A stretch of 64,000 nt of DNA. Origin: Erwinia rhapontici (GTDB lineage: Bacteria; Pseudomonadota; Gammaproteobacteria; Enterobacterales; Enterobacteriaceae). Position numbers and translations under genes: made by a program. Each line of letters starts with the position of its first letter. Position 1 is the stretch's first letter. The notes under the pieces were generated by a model. It was not told the origin of the DNA and searched no databases. It worked only from the letters and a program-made list of their open reading frames with translations. The stretch lies in NCBI RefSeq assembly GCF_012271765.1, contig NZ_VRKO01000016.1:919666-983665 (forward strand), given 5' to 3'. This document shows, piece after piece, positions 47,703 to 59,018 of this stretch.

Positions 47703-48393
47703 GGGCCAGGTCAACGTCTCAAGGTCAAGGTCAAGGCCAGGTCAAGGGCGTTTCGCTTTCCCGCTGCGCGGGCTGAGCGACCCAGGGCGGCCAGTCGCCA
47801 CCACCCTGGGGACCCGGGCTTGCGGCAGGCGCATCGCCCGCTAAAGCGGGTTCCCTCAGTCGGTCGGCTTTCCCGCCGGACCGGGCGTGACGGGACATCC
47901 CTGTCCCGGCACACCCTCTCGCCGACGTCCTGTCGGCTCGTCCTGGAAATCCGCTCTCCTTCGGCGAGGCTTAATTGCCGCTCAAAAGGTCAAAATCAAA
48001 AGAACAATCAAAGACAGGTCAGACAGACCAGATACAAAAAGTCTTTCTGGGCTTTTGGTCATTTTGGTTTTTTAATATTTGGGGTTTGACCTGGGTTTTG
48101 ATGTTAAGGCGGCAATTAAGCTGCGCTGAGTAAGTGATGTGAACCAGGATGAACCGCCAGGACGGCGGTGAAAGCTCGGGCCGGCACAGGGAAGTGCCGT
48201 CACGAGTGGTCCGTCGGTGAGCAACGCTTGCGAAGGTACCCGCTGAAAGCGGGCGCGGCGCCTGCCGCAAGCCCGGGGTCAAGGGGCGGCGGCGACTGGC
48301 CGCCCCTTGTCGCTTCGCCCGCGCAGCGGGAAAGCGAAACGCCCTTGACCTTAAGACGTTGACGTTGACCTTGGCCTTAAGACGTTGACCTTA
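47703..48393. repeat. Large inverted repeat of covarying hairpins between maeB and hemF
   Basis: Two inverted copies of a ~280-nt element (about 47703-47981 and 48110-48393) surround a 128-nt AT-rich centre. Both outer ends carry iterated GGTCAA/GGTCAAC hexamers, and both inner ends read GCTTAATTGCCGC. Each copy is a string of hairpins, e.g. CCCGC/GCGGG, CCCAGGG/CCCTGGG, CGGGACA/TGTCCCG and GCCGAC/GTCGGC in the left copy. Aligned with the right copy, stem differences occur as pairs that keep base pairing (six or more). The element fills the whole gap between the convergent ends of maeB and hemF. Short ORFs inside it are not credible genes. Confidence 0.92.
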
Positions 48394-48416
48394 CCCCTGC
48401 AACAGCATGAAAAAAA

Positions 48417-50269
<1,853 letters not shown>

Positions 50270-50476
50270 GGTACATCCTGGGGCAAAAAGTGCTTATTGT
50301 TATATCGTAACAATGAGGTCGCGGCGAGAAGGGAACTATTTCAGGCTTTTGCTATGTATTTCAAACACTGAGTTCGCCGGTGGGGCTTTTTTTTACTTGT
50401 GTCGGACCAACACACTTGCACCGACAGAAGAATACGTGATAATCAGCAAATTATGCTTAACCACAGGCCAAATCTC

Positions 50477-50902
50477 ATGGAAATCCGCGCATTCCGGCAA
50501 GATGATTTTGAAGAAGTAATTACCCTCTGGGAGCGTTGCGATCTGTTACGTCCCTGGAATGATCCTGAGATGGATATTGAGCGTAAGCTGAACCACGACC
50601 CGGATCTGTTTATGGTCGCGGTGGTGGGCGGTGAAATTGTCGGCACGCTAATGGGCGGCTACGACGGGCATCGCGGCTCTGCTTATTATCTTGGCGTTCA
50701 TCCTGATTATCAGGGACGCGGCTTTGCCAACGCGCTGATTAATCGCCTGGAGAAAAAGCTGATTGCCCGTGGCTGCCCGAAAATCCATGTGATGGTCCGT
50801 GAAGAGAACGATGCCGTGACCGGGTTTTATGAAAAGCTGGATTACGAAACGGTGGACAGCCTGCTGTTGGGCAAACGTCTGATTGAAGATCGCGAGTATT
50901 GA
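50477..50902 (+). CDS. ypeA: YpeA, GNAT-family acetyltransferase
   Basis: 141 residues starting [29 protein letters not shown], matching E. coli; an in-frame extension back to 50399 has no similarity. GNAT fold with the acetyl-CoA loop ([27 protein letters not shown]). Substrate unknown. It is divergent from amiA, as in E. coli. An ERIC element begins one base after its stop codon. Confidence 0.93.
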   Translation: MEIRAFRQDDFEEVITLWERCDLLRPWNDPEMDIERKLNHDPDLFMVAVVGGEIVGTLMGGYDGHRGSAYYLGVHPDYQGRGFANALINRLEKKLIARGCPKIHVMVREENDAVTGFYEKLDYETVDSLLLGKRLIEDREY

Positions 50903-50903
50903 T

Positions 50904-51028
<125 letters not shown>

Positions 51029-51036
51029 TCACTATT

Positions 51037-51483
51037 TTGAAATATTTACCTGACGATTACGACACCAAAGGCCAGCTCCATCTGCCCCTCTCTTTCTGGG
51101 CGATTTTATTGTTGCAGGCACGCACATGGGTGCTGTTTGTGGCGGCCGGTGCGTCACGCCAGCAGGGCGAGAGCCTGCTTGAGCTGTTTTATCCGGATAA
51201 CCACGTCTTCTGGCTGGGGCTGGCATCAGGTGTTCCTGCCGCCCTCGGGCTGCTGCTGACCGGTTATCGCCAGCGTCTGCCGCGCCTGTGGCAGGCATGG
51301 CGTTGGGTGCTGGTGCTGACGCTGGTTTTAACGCTCGCTGTTCAGCTGGTGGCGCTGTGGCAGAACGATGAAGCCGCATCCTCTCTGGTGCTGATGGTCA
51401 CGCTGCTGGATGGCCTCGCCATTCTGGCACTGCTGGGATATCGGCGGTTACGTGACTGCTTTGATCCGGCTGAAAATCACTGA
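51037..51483 (+). CDS. yfeZ: YfeZ, DUF2919 inner-membrane protein
   Basis: 148 residues if translation begins at TTG 51037 (giving MKYLPDDYD), which is where similarity to YfeZ appears to begin. The only in-frame ATG codons upstream lie in or before the ERIC element (51004 gives 11 extra residues encoded by it). Four hydrophobic segments and the family block LLQARTWVLFVAAGASRQQG are present. Function unknown. No good ribosome site is visible at the TTG, so the true start is uncertain. Confidence 0.8.
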   Translation: MKYLPDDYDTKGQLHLPLSFWAILLLQARTWVLFVAAGASRQQGESLLELFYPDNHVFWLGLASGVPAALGLLLTGYRQRLPRLWQAWRWVLVLTLVLTLAVQLVALWQNDEAASSLVLMVTLLDGLAILALLGYRRLRDCFDPAENH

Positions 51484-51552
51484 GTTAAACTTTTAGGTCA
51501 ATTCACACTCCAAGCAGTACGGAAGCCCCTGACAATGAATACTGGAGTTGCA

Positions 51553-52173
51553 ATGAAAACTTTTCGCCCGGCGATACTGCTGGCTGCCCTGATACTGGCG
51601 GGCTGTGCAGGCTCATCTTCTCAGCCCGATAGCGCGTCTTCGTCCACCTGGTGGAATCCCGTCTCCTGGTCGTGGTCCAGCCTGTCACCGATGCACTGGT
51701 TCGGTTCATCGTTAATGGTGACCGAACACGGGCTGGGTGAGGTGAACAGCAGCACGCTGATGCAGCGTGAGGTGCTGAATGATGCCCTGAACGGCAACTA
51801 TCACCTGCGCCAGGGGATGCGTACTACCGATGGGAATATCGTCCACTTCTGGCAGGGCGTCGACAGCGATAAGCAGGTGAAAGTGGAGCTGGTCGGTGAT
51901 ACCACGATCAACCGCATCGATATCATGGACCACGACGTGACAACCGAAAGCGGTGTGAAGTTTGGCACGGCATTTAGCGATCTCTACAGCAAAGCCTATG
52001 GTGCCTGCCAGAAAGCCAGCGGCGCGGACAGTGCCAGCGTCGAGTGTAAAGCCCCTGGCAGCCAGCATATCAGCTATGTTTTCAGCGGCGACTGGCATGG
52101 CCCGGAAGGCCTGATGCCTTCTGACGATACGCTGAAAAACTGGACCTTAAGCAAAATTATCTGGCGCCGCTAA
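51553..52173 (+). CDS. yfeY: YfeY, RpoE-regulated lipoprotein (DUF1131)
   Basis: 206 residues from ATG 51553, preceded by GGAG; the upstream ATG at 51535 is less well placed. Lipobox LILAGC with Cys18 as the acylated residue, a Ser/Trp-rich linker, then the DUF1131 domain (residues 60-206). In E. coli the gene belongs to the sigma-E envelope stress regulon. Function unknown. It follows yfeZ, as in E. coli. Confidence 0.9.
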   Translation: MKTFRPAILLAALILAGCAGSSSQPDSASSSTWWNPVSWSWSSLSPMHWFGSSLMVTEHGLGEVNSSTLMQREVLNDALNGNYHLRQGMRTTDGNIVHFWQGVDSDKQVKVELVGDTTINRIDIMDHDVTTESGVKFGTAFSDLYSKAYGACQKASGADSASVECKAPGSQHISYVFSGDWHGPEGLMPSDDTLKNWTLSKIIWRR

Positions 52174-52288
52174 TGCGGTTAGCATAAAGACCCCATAAAT
52201 ATTGCGTTTGAACACTCTCCTGGCATGCACTTGGGTTATCATATTCTGAAAAACTGACCAGAATTAACCTGAGAGCCAGGAGAGCAAC

Positions 52289-53185
52289 ATGTCCCATTTT
52301 CAGAGCGGCATCTTATTAGAGCATCGCCGTTTTGCTATTTATCTTGAAGCCATGGTGGAAGGCGATGTTGACGCTGTTCGCCGTGGCAGCCAGCAATTTC
52401 TTCAGCAGCTATCCCAGTTGCAACAACGCTATCCCGATGCCGGGCTGGGGGCAGTCATCGCCTTTGGCAACGGTCTGTGGAGCGACCTCTGCGCGGGTAA
52501 CAGCAGCGCCGAACTCAAAGACTTCCAGCCGCTGGGGAAAGGTATGGCACCGGCCACCCAGCGCGATATGTTGATCCATATTCAGTCCCTGCGTCACGAT
52601 GTGAATTTCAGTCTGGCACAAGCCGCACTGGCAGCATTTGGCAGTGCTATTCGCATCGCTGAAGAAACACACGGGTTCCGCTGGACGGAAGATCGCGATC
52701 TCAGCGGGTTTGTCGACGGTACCGAAAACCCACAGGGTGAACAGCGCGAAGCGGTAGCGATTATTCACCAGGGGGACAATGCGGGCGGGAGCTACGTCTT
52801 CAGCCAGCGCTGGCAGCATAATTTGCCGATGTTTAATCGCCTGGCGGTGAATAAGCAGGAGCAGATTATGGGTCGCACCAAAGAGAGTAACGAAGAGCTG
52901 GAGGGCGATGCGCGCCCGGCCACGTCTCATGTGGCGCGTGTGGACCTGAAAGAAAACGGCAAAGGACTGAAAATCTTACGTCAAAGCCTGCCTTACGGCA
53001 CGGCCAGCGGGACCCATGGCCTGTTCTTCCTGGCCTACTGCGCTACGCTGTATAACATTGAGCAGCAGCTGTTAAGCATGTTTGGTGAAACCGATGGCAA
53101 GTTCGATGCGATGCTACGTTTCACCAAACCGGTCAGTGGCAGCTATTTCTATGCGCCGTCTCTTGAGCAGTTGGCAGCATTGTAG
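52289..53185 (+). CDS. yfeX: YfeX, cytoplasmic DyP-type haem peroxidase
   Basis: 298 residues (E. coli 299). Dye-decolourising peroxidase family: distal-side GFVDGTENP and the proximal haem-ligand histidine in the segment TSHVARVD (His214) are present. E. coli YfeX oxidises porphyrinogens and was once proposed to release iron from haem, which is disputed. No encapsulin gene is nearby and there is no signal peptide. A pair of palindromes follows its stop codon. Confidence 0.94.
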   Translation: MSHFQSGILLEHRRFAIYLEAMVEGDVDAVRRGSQQFLQQLSQLQQRYPDAGLGAVIAFGNGLWSDLCAGNSSAELKDFQPLGKGMAPATQRDMLIHIQSLRHDVNFSLAQAALAAFGSAIRIAEETHGFRWTEDRDLSGFVDGTENPQGEQREAVAIIHQGDNAGGSYVFSQRWQHNLPMFNRLAVNKQEQIMGRTKESNEELEGDARPATSHVARVDLKENGKGLKILRQSLPYGTASGTHGLFFLAYCATLYNIEQQLLSMFGETDGKFDAMLRFTKPVSGSYFYAPSLEQLAAL

Positions 53186-53229
53186 GGTCCAGGCATGCCA
53201 GGACAGGGCGGGTCATGACCCGCCCCTAC
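53182..53229. repeat. Paired palindromes after yfeX (GTAGGG…CCCTAC)
   Basis: TCCAGGCATGCCAGGA (53188-53203) and the perfect palindrome GGGCGGGTCATGACCCGCCC (53206-53225) lie side by side, bounded by GTAGGG and CCCCTAC. They overlap the yfeX stop codon and belong to the same family as the elements at 45175 and 24883. They may also act as the yfeX terminator, although no T tract follows. Confidence 0.88.
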
Positions 53230-53314
53230 GTTTATCCACCAACGTCGTTTTCATTCCCACTCGCTGCATAATCAATTCCACACGCTTATAGCGTTTTCTG
53301 CTTGCAAAGCACTA

Positions 53315-53333
53315 AACGGTATATAAAACCGTT
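53315..53333 (+). promoter_or_regulatory. Putative cysP promoter element
   Basis: AACGGTATATAAAACCGTT is an imperfect palindrome containing a TATAAA hexamer, 76 bases before the cysP start. It closely resembles the E. coli cysP promoter as I recall it. The upstream AT-rich DNA (53240-53312) probably contains the CysB activator sites, but I cannot define them because their consensus is loose. Confidence 0.5.
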
Positions 53334-53408
53334 ACAGCTTTTACCCTGGTTATAAATAAACTGAACGCACTTCAGGTCAGTCGACCGGTGAATCTCACAG
53401 GGTGCATA

Positions 53409-54422
53409 ATGACGTTACCAACGGTAAAAAAATACGTAACAGCCTCCGCGCTGGCGTTATTGCTGAGTACGGGCGCACAGGCAACCGAGCTGCTCAACAG
53501 CTCTTATGATGTCTCGCGTGAGCTGTTCAGCGCCCTGAACGCACCGTTTGAAAAACAGTGGGCGCAGCAGCATCCTGGCGACACGCTGACCATCAAACAA
53601 TCTCATGCGGGTTCCTCCAAGCAGGCGCTGGCGATTTTGCAGGGCCTGAAAGCCGATGTGGTGACCTACAATCAGGTCACCGATGTGCAGATCCTGCACG
53701 ACAAAGGCAAACTGATCCCCGCCGACTGGCAGCAGCGTTTACCGAATGCCAGCTCGCCGTTCTATTCCACCATGGCGTTTCTGGTCCGCAAGGGTAACCC
53801 GAAGCATATCCGCGACTGGAACGACCTGGTGCGTAACGATGTAAAACTGATTTTCCCGAATCCCAAAACCTCCGGCAACGCCCGCTATACCTATCTGGCT
53901 GCATGGGGTGCTTTTGATCGTACCGACGGTAAAGATAAAGCGAAGACGGAAGCGTTAATGACGCAGTTCCTGAAAAACGTCGAAGTGTTTGATACCGGCG
54001 GGCGTGGTGCCACCACTACCTTTGTGGAGCGCGGTCTGGGCGATGTGCTGATCAGTTTCGAATCGGAGGTGAACACCATCCGCAATCAGTACGCCAAAGA
54101 TGGCTATGAAGTCATCGTGCCGAAAACCAATATTCTGGCTGAGTTCCCGGTCGCGTGGGTTGATAAAAATGTCGAACATAACCACACAGAAGCGGCAGCC
54201 AAAGCCTATCTAAACTATCTGTATACCCCGGCTGCCCAGCAAATTATCACGCAGTTTTATTATCGTGTGAATAATCCCCAGTTGATGGCGCAACAAAAAG
54301 ATCGTTTCCCACAGACGGATTTATTCCGCGTGGCCGATGATTTTGGCAGCTGGGATCAGGTGATGAAAACCCATTTCGTCAGTGGTGGCGAACTGGATAA
54401 GTTGTTAGCGGCGGGGCGGTAG
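53409..54422 (+). CDS. cysP: CysP, thiosulfate/sulfate-binding protein
   Basis: 337 residues from ATG 53409 (E. coli 338). A signal peptide ends near GAQA; the mature protein is a class-II periplasmic binding protein with the oxyanion-binding [20 protein letters not shown] and [16 protein letters not shown] segments. It delivers thiosulfate or sulfate to the CysTWA ABC importer encoded directly downstream. The cys operon is expected to need CysB with N-acetylserine. Confidence 0.96.
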   Translation: MTLPTVKKYVTASALALLLSTGAQATELLNSSYDVSRELFSALNAPFEKQWAQQHPGDTLTIKQSHAGSSKQALAILQGLKADVVTYNQVTDVQILHDKGKLIPADWQQRLPNASSPFYSTMAFLVRKGNPKHIRDWNDLVRNDVKLIFPNPKTSGNARYTYLAAWGAFDRTDGKDKAKTEALMTQFLKNVEVFDTGGRGATTTFVERGLGDVLISFESEVNTIRNQYAKDGYEVIVPKTNILAEFPVAWVDKNVEHNHTEAAAKAYLNYLYTPAAQQIITQFYYRVNNPQLMAQQKDRFPQTDLFRVADDFGSWDQVMKTHFVSGGELDKLLAAGR

Positions 54423-54425
54423 TCA

Positions 54426-55259
54426 ATGTTTTCAGCAAGCAGTAAACGCGTTCTGCCTGGGTTTGGTATCAGCCTGGGCAGTAGCCTTTTTTTCACCTGT
54501 CTGATTCTGCTGCTGCCGATCAGTGCGCTGCTGATGCAGTTGTCGCAGATGACGCTGGCGCAGTATTGGGAGGTGATTACCAACCCGCAGGTTATGGCAG
54601 CCTATGAAGTGACGCTGCTGGCCGCCGGGGTTGCCTCTATTTTTAACGCGGTCTTTGGCATGCTGATGGCGTGGATCCTGACCCGTTACCGTTTTCCCGG
54701 GCGTGCGCTGCTGGATGGCCTGATGGACCTGCCGTTTGCCCTACCGACGGCGGTCGCGGGGCTGACGCTGGCCGGGCTGTTCTCCGTCAATGGCTGGTAC
54801 GGCGAGTGGCTGGCGCAGTTTGGTATCAAAGTGTCTTATACCTGGCTCGGCATCGCCGTGGCGATGGCTTTTACCAGCATCCCGTTTGTGGTGCGTACCG
54901 TTCAGCCTGTTCTGGAAGAGCTGGGGCCGGAATATGAAGAGGCGGCGGAAACACTCGGCGCGACGCCGTGGCAAAGTTTTCGCCGTGTGGTGCTGCCGGA
55001 AGTGGGCCCGGCGCTGCTGGCCGGTACGGCACTGTCATTCACCCGCAGCCTGGGCGAATTTGGCGCGGTGATTTTTATCGCCGGGAACATTGCGTGGAAA
55101 ACCGAAGTGACCTCGCTGATGATCTTTGTGCGCTTGCAGGAGTTTGACTATCCGGCCGCCAGCGCCATCGCCTCGGTGATTCTGGCCGCTTCTCTCCTGT
55201 TACTGTTTGCGATTAACACCTTACAGAGCCGCTTTGGCCGTCGTATTGGAGGTCACTAA
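54426..55259 (+). CDS. cysT: CysT (CysU), sulfate/thiosulfate ABC permease
   Basis: 277 residues, same length as E. coli CysU. Six membrane segments and the ABC-permease EAA loop (EEAAETLGATPWQSFRRVVLPEVGPALLAG) that contacts CysA. It starts three bases after cysP and its stop overlaps the cysW start by one base (TAATG). Confidence 0.96.
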   Translation: MFSASSKRVLPGFGISLGSSLFFTCLILLLPISALLMQLSQMTLAQYWEVITNPQVMAAYEVTLLAAGVASIFNAVFGMLMAWILTRYRFPGRALLDGLMDLPFALPTAVAGLTLAGLFSVNGWYGEWLAQFGIKVSYTWLGIAVAMAFTSIPFVVRTVQPVLEELGPEYEEAAETLGATPWQSFRRVVLPEVGPALLAGTALSFTRSLGEFGAVIFIAGNIAWKTEVTSLMIFVRLQEFDYPAASAIASVILAASLLLLFAINTLQSRFGRRIGGH

Positions 55260-56134
55260 TGGCTGACGTTACCGATTTTAAGGGCGTGGGACGCGCACGT
55301 ATTCAGTGGGGGAAATGGGTTCTGATTGGCCTCGGCATGCTGATCTCGCTGATGCTGTTGGTGATCCCGCTGGTGGCGATTTTTACCGCCGCGTTGTCAG
55401 AGGGCCTGATGGCCTCTCTGGACAACCTTAGTGATTCCGACATGCTGCACTCCATCTGGCTGACGGTGCTGATTGCGCTGATTACCGTCCCGGTGAATCT
55501 GGTGTTTGGCACGCTGCTGGCCTGGCTGGTAACGCGCTTTACCTTCCCGGGCCGCCAGCTGTTGCTGACATTGTTTGATATTCCGTTTGCCGTATCACCG
55601 GTGGTGGCGGGGCTGATGTACCTGCTGTTCTGGGGCGTCAATGGTTCGGCGGGCGGCTGGCTGGATGCGCATAATATCCAACTGATGTTCTCCTGGCAGG
55701 GGATGGCGATGGTGACCATTTTCGTTACCTGTCCGTTTGTGGTGCGTGAGCTGGTGCCGGTGATGTTGAGCCAGGGCAGTCATGAAGATGAAGCCGCGGT
55801 ATTACTGGGTGCATCGGGCTGGAAGATGTTCTGGCGCGTGACCTTACCGAATATTCGCTGGGCGCTGCTGTACGGCGTGGTGCTGACCAACGCCCGCGCC
55901 ATCGGTGAGTTTGGTGCCGTGTCGGTGGTCTCCGGCTCGATTCGCGGCGAGACCTATACGCTGCCATTACAGGTTGAATTACTGCATCAGGATTACAACA
56001 CCGTCGGGGCCTTTACCGCCGCCGCGCTGCTGACCCTGATGGCGATAGTAACGTTGTTTTTAAAAAGCGCGGTGCAGTGGCGGTTAGAAAGCCAGAGCAA
56101 GCGTCTGGAACTGGAGGGGAAGCATGAGCATTGA
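55259..56134 (+). CDS. cysW: CysW, sulfate/thiosulfate ABC permease
   Basis: 291 residues, paired permease of the sulfate importer. Six membrane segments, EAA loop in [31 protein letters not shown]. The last 11 bases overlap the start of cysA, so translation is tightly coupled across the complex. Confidence 0.96.
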   Translation: MADVTDFKGVGRARIQWGKWVLIGLGMLISLMLLVIPLVAIFTAALSEGLMASLDNLSDSDMLHSIWLTVLIALITVPVNLVFGTLLAWLVTRFTFPGRQLLLTLFDIPFAVSPVVAGLMYLLFWGVNGSAGGWLDAHNIQLMFSWQGMAMVTIFVTCPFVVRELVPVMLSQGSHEDEAAVLLGASGWKMFWRVTLPNIRWALLYGVVLTNARAIGEFGAVSVVSGSIRGETYTLPLQVELLHQDYNTVGAFTAAALLTLMAIVTLFLKSAVQWRLESQSKRLELEGKHEH

Positions 56135-57212
56135 AATCGGTAGCATTAATAAATACTTCGGCAAGACGAAAGTCCTGAACGATATTTCACTGGATATCCC
56201 TTCCGGTCAAATGGTGGCATTGCTGGGTCCTTCTGGCTCCGGGAAAACCACGCTGCTGCGTATTATCGCCGGGCTGGAAAACCAGAACAGCGGGCGCCTG
56301 AGCTTCCACGGTAAAGACGTCAGCCGGGTCCATGCCCGCGACCGTCAGGTGGGCTTTGTGTTCCAGCACTATGCACTGTTCCGTCATATGACCGTGTTCG
56401 AGAATATCGCGTTTGGCCTGACGGTACTGCCGCGTCGTGAGCGCCCCTCTGCTGCTGAAATTAAGCAGAAAGTCACTCGCTTACTGGAGATGGTTCAGCT
56501 TGGGCATCTTGCTGGCCGTTTCCCGGCACAGCTTTCCGGCGGCCAGAAGCAGCGTGTCGCCCTGGCGCGTGCGCTGGCAGTGGAACCTCAAATCCTGCTG
56601 TTGGATGAACCTTTCGGTGCGCTGGACGCTCAGGTGCGTAAAGAACTGCGCCGCTGGCTGCGTCAGCTGCATGAAGAGCTGAAATTCACTAGCGTGTTCG
56701 TGACTCACGATCAGGAAGAAGCCATGGAAGTGGCCGATCGCGTGGTGGTGATGAGCCAGGGTAACATTGAGCAGGTTGGCACACCGGATGATGTCTGGCG
56801 TGATCCGGCCACCCGCTTTGTGCTGGAGTTCCTCGGCGAAGTAAACCGCTTCGATGGCGCGGTGCAGGGGTCTCAGTTCCATGTTGGCGCACATCACTGG
56901 CCGCTGGGCTACGCGCCTGCGCACCAGGGTCCGGTAGAACTGTTCCTGCGCCCGTGGGAAATCGACGTCAGCCGTCAGAGCAGCCTGGAAACACCGTTGC
57001 CGGCCCAGGTACTGGAAGTTAGCCCGCGCGGACACTTCTGGCAGCTGGTCGTGGTGCCTGCTGACTGGAGCGGTGAACCGATTACCGTGGTGATGGACGG
57101 TGACCAGGTGGCTCCTGTTCGCGGTGAACGTCTGTTCGTTGGCTTGCAACACGCACGTCTGTACCACGGTGACACCGCGTTACGGCCTGTTGCCTTTGCA
57201 CAAAGCGCCTGA
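56124..57212 (+). CDS. cysA: CysA, sulfate/thiosulfate ABC ATPase
   Basis: 362 residues. ATPase domain with Walker [11 protein letters not shown]-loop FVFQHYALF, signature LSGGQKQR, Walker [15 protein letters not shown] and H-loop [13 protein letters not shown], then a C-terminal TOBE-like regulatory domain (about 240-362). It powers CysTW-mediated import. Start inside the cysW end is supported by the [18 protein letters not shown] match. Confidence 0.97.
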   Translation: MSIEIGSINKYFGKTKVLNDISLDIPSGQMVALLGPSGSGKTTLLRIIAGLENQNSGRLSFHGKDVSRVHARDRQVGFVFQHYALFRHMTVFENIAFGLTVLPRRERPSAAEIKQKVTRLLEMVQLGHLAGRFPAQLSGGQKQRVALARALAVEPQILLLDEPFGALDAQVRKELRRWLRQLHEELKFTSVFVTHDQEEAMEVADRVVVMSQGNIEQVGTPDDVWRDPATRFVLEFLGEVNRFDGAVQGSQFHVGAHHWPLGYAPAHQGPVELFLRPWEIDVSRQSSLETPLPAQVLEVSPRGHFWQLVVVPADWSGEPITVVMDGDQVAPVRGERLFVGLQHARLYHGDTALRPVAFAQSA

Positions 57213-57293
57213 TATTTTTCTCTGATGTCATTTTAAAGTACAGAGGGTCGGTTTTTCCGGCCCTTTGCCATTTCATGCGGGAACTCACAGACC

Positions 57294-58172
57294 TTGACCA
57301 CACTCGAAAATACCATCGGTAATACGCCGCTGATTCAACTGCAGCGCCTGACGCCCATGAACGGCAGTGAAATCTGGCTCAAGCTGGAGGGGAATAATCC
57401 CGCCGGTTCGGTAAAAGATCGCGCCGCATTCTCGATGATTCACCACGCGGAGCTGCGCGGTGAAATTCACCCCGGTGATGTGCTGATTGAAGCCACCAGT
57501 GGCAATACCGGGATTGCGCTGGCGATGATCGCCGCGATGAAAGGTTACCGTTTAAAACTGCTGATGCCGGACAATATGAGCGTTGAACGCCAGGCGGCAA
57601 TGCGTGCTTACGGGGCGGAATTAATTCTGGTGAGCCGCGAACAGGGGATGGAAGGCGCGCGTGATCTGGCGGATGCCATGGCGGCACGCGGTGAAGGCAA
57701 GGTGCTGGACCAGTTTAACAATCCGGATAACCCCCTCGGGCATTATCTCACCACCGGGCCGGAGATCTGGCAGCAGACGGCGGGGCGCTTAACTCACTTT
57801 GTGTCCAGCATGGGCACCACCGGCACCATTACCGGCGTGGGGCGTTATCTGAAAGAGCAGAGCCAGAGCGTACAGATCGTCGGCCTGCAACCTTCGGAAG
57901 GCAGCAGCATTCCGGGCATTCGCCGCTGGCCTGCCGCGTATCTGCCGGGAATTTTCCGTCCGGAGCTGGTGGATCAGGTTCTGGATATGTCGCAGCAGGA
58001 AGCCGAAGAGACGATGCGCCTGCTGGCAAAGCGTGAAGGGATATTCTGTGGTGTCAGTTCCGGCGGAGCCGTTGCCGGTGCAATACGTCTTGCCCACGTC
58101 CATCCTGGTAGCGTGATTGTGGCGATCGTCTGCGATCGCGGCGATCGCTATCTCTCCACCGGCGTTTACTGA
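57294..58172 (+). CDS. cysM: CysM, O-acetylserine sulfhydrylase B
   Basis: 292 residues, starting at a TTG codon (57294) that aligns with the E. coli start; no closer ATG fits. PLP-dependent synthase using sulfide or thiosulfate; PLP lysine is Lys41 in NPAGSVKDRAAF, with the phosphate cup TSGNTGIA and the CysM-specific EGSSIPGIRRWP. The C-terminus ends at GDRYLSTGVY, about 11 residues earlier than in E. coli, without touching the active site. It follows the cysPTWA operon by 81 bases, where a weak hairpin (57244-57266) could allow partial read-through. Confidence 0.94.
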   Translation: MTTLENTIGNTPLIQLQRLTPMNGSEIWLKLEGNNPAGSVKDRAAFSMIHHAELRGEIHPGDVLIEATSGNTGIALAMIAAMKGYRLKLLMPDNMSVERQAAMRAYGAELILVSREQGMEGARDLADAMAARGEGKVLDQFNNPDNPLGHYLTTGPEIWQQTAGRLTHFVSSMGTTGTITGVGRYLKEQSQSVQIVGLQPSEGSSIPGIRRWPAAYLPGIFRPELVDQVLDMSQQEAEETMRLLAKREGIFCGVSSGGAVAGAIRLAHVHPGSVIVAIVCDRGDRYLSTGVY

Positions 58173-58337
58173 CCTGCCATTATTTCTTCGCAGCGGCCGA
58201 ACCTTCTGCCGCTGCGCGCATCAAATCCTTCCTGACACTTCCCCCACCTTTGATTAGACTGTAAGGATTGGGTAAAAGCGGCTGCGAAGCCGTCGATAAC
58301 AGGCGAAAATAGCGGCTGTATCATTGAGAGATCCCGT

Positions 58338-59018
58338 ATGAAAATTTTACTGGTTGATGACGACCTTGAACTGGGCACCATGCTCAGTCAGTACCTGATT
58401 GCCGAAGGCTTTGATGCTTCACTGGTGTTAACGGGGAAAGCAGGTGTGGAAGGCGCGCTCTCCGGCGACTACAGCGCCATGATCCTCGATATTATGCTGC
58501 CTGATATGAGCGGTATCGATGTGCTGCGCCAGGTGCGTCAGAATGGCCGCCTGCCGGTGATTATGCTGACTGCCAAGGGCGACAACATCGACCGGGTGAT
58601 TGGCCTGGAGATGGGTGCGGATGACTATATGCCGAAACCGTGCTACCCGCGTGAGCTGGTGGCGCGTCTGCGTGCGGTGCTGCGTCGCGTAGAAGAGCAG
58701 CCCGTGGTGCTGGAAAACAAAGAGGTGATTGGCTGGGGTGAGTTGACGCTTAACCCGGCAACGCGTATCAGCGAGTGGCAGAAAAAGCCGTTCGACCTGA
58801 CCGCCTCAGAGTTCAACTTGTTGGATCTCCTGCTGCGCTCCCCCGATCGCGTGGTCTCAAAGGACGAGCTGTCGGAAAAAGGGCTGGGACGTCCGCGTGA
58901 AGCCTATGACCGCAGCGTGGATGTGCATATCAGCAATATCCGTCAGAAGCTGGCGGCACTGACGCAAGACACCATCAACATCGAGACGGTGCGCAGCATC
59001 GGTTACCGTATCCGATGA
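58338..59018 (+). CDS. OmpR-family response regulator, CpxR-like
   Basis: 226 residues. Receiver domain with Asp51 as phosphoacceptor (MILDIMLPDMSG), Thr in MLTAKGD and Lys in MPKPCYPRE (a cysteine replaces the usual phenylalanine after KP), then a winged-helix domain ending SIGYRIR. Together with the kinase it most resembles CpxR/CpxA, but similarity is not high enough to call it CpxR itself, which is elsewhere in related genomes. ATGA overlap with the kinase. Not present at this place in E. coli. Confidence 0.85.
   Translation: MKILLVDDDLELGTMLSQYLIAEGFDASLVLTGKAGVEGALSGDYSAMILDIMLPDMSGIDVLRQVRQNGRLPVIMLTAKGDNIDRVIGLEMGADDYMPKPCYPRELVARLRAVLRRVEEQPVVLENKEVIGWGELTLNPATRISEWQKKPFDLTASEFNLLDLLLRSPDRVVSKDELSEKGLGRPREAYDRSVDVHISNIRQKLAALTQDTINIETVRSIGYRIR

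Noticed and set aside
47711-48362. Several 60-90 codon ORFs on both strands between maeB and hemF
   Set aside because: They lie wholly within the inverted hairpin element, are Arg/Pro/Ser-rich translations of GC-rich stems and have no ribosome sites.
57244-57266. Strong terminator between cysA and cysM
   Set aside because: The possible GGGTCGG/CCGGCCC stem is imperfect and no T tract follows, so it is mentioned only as a weak hairpin.
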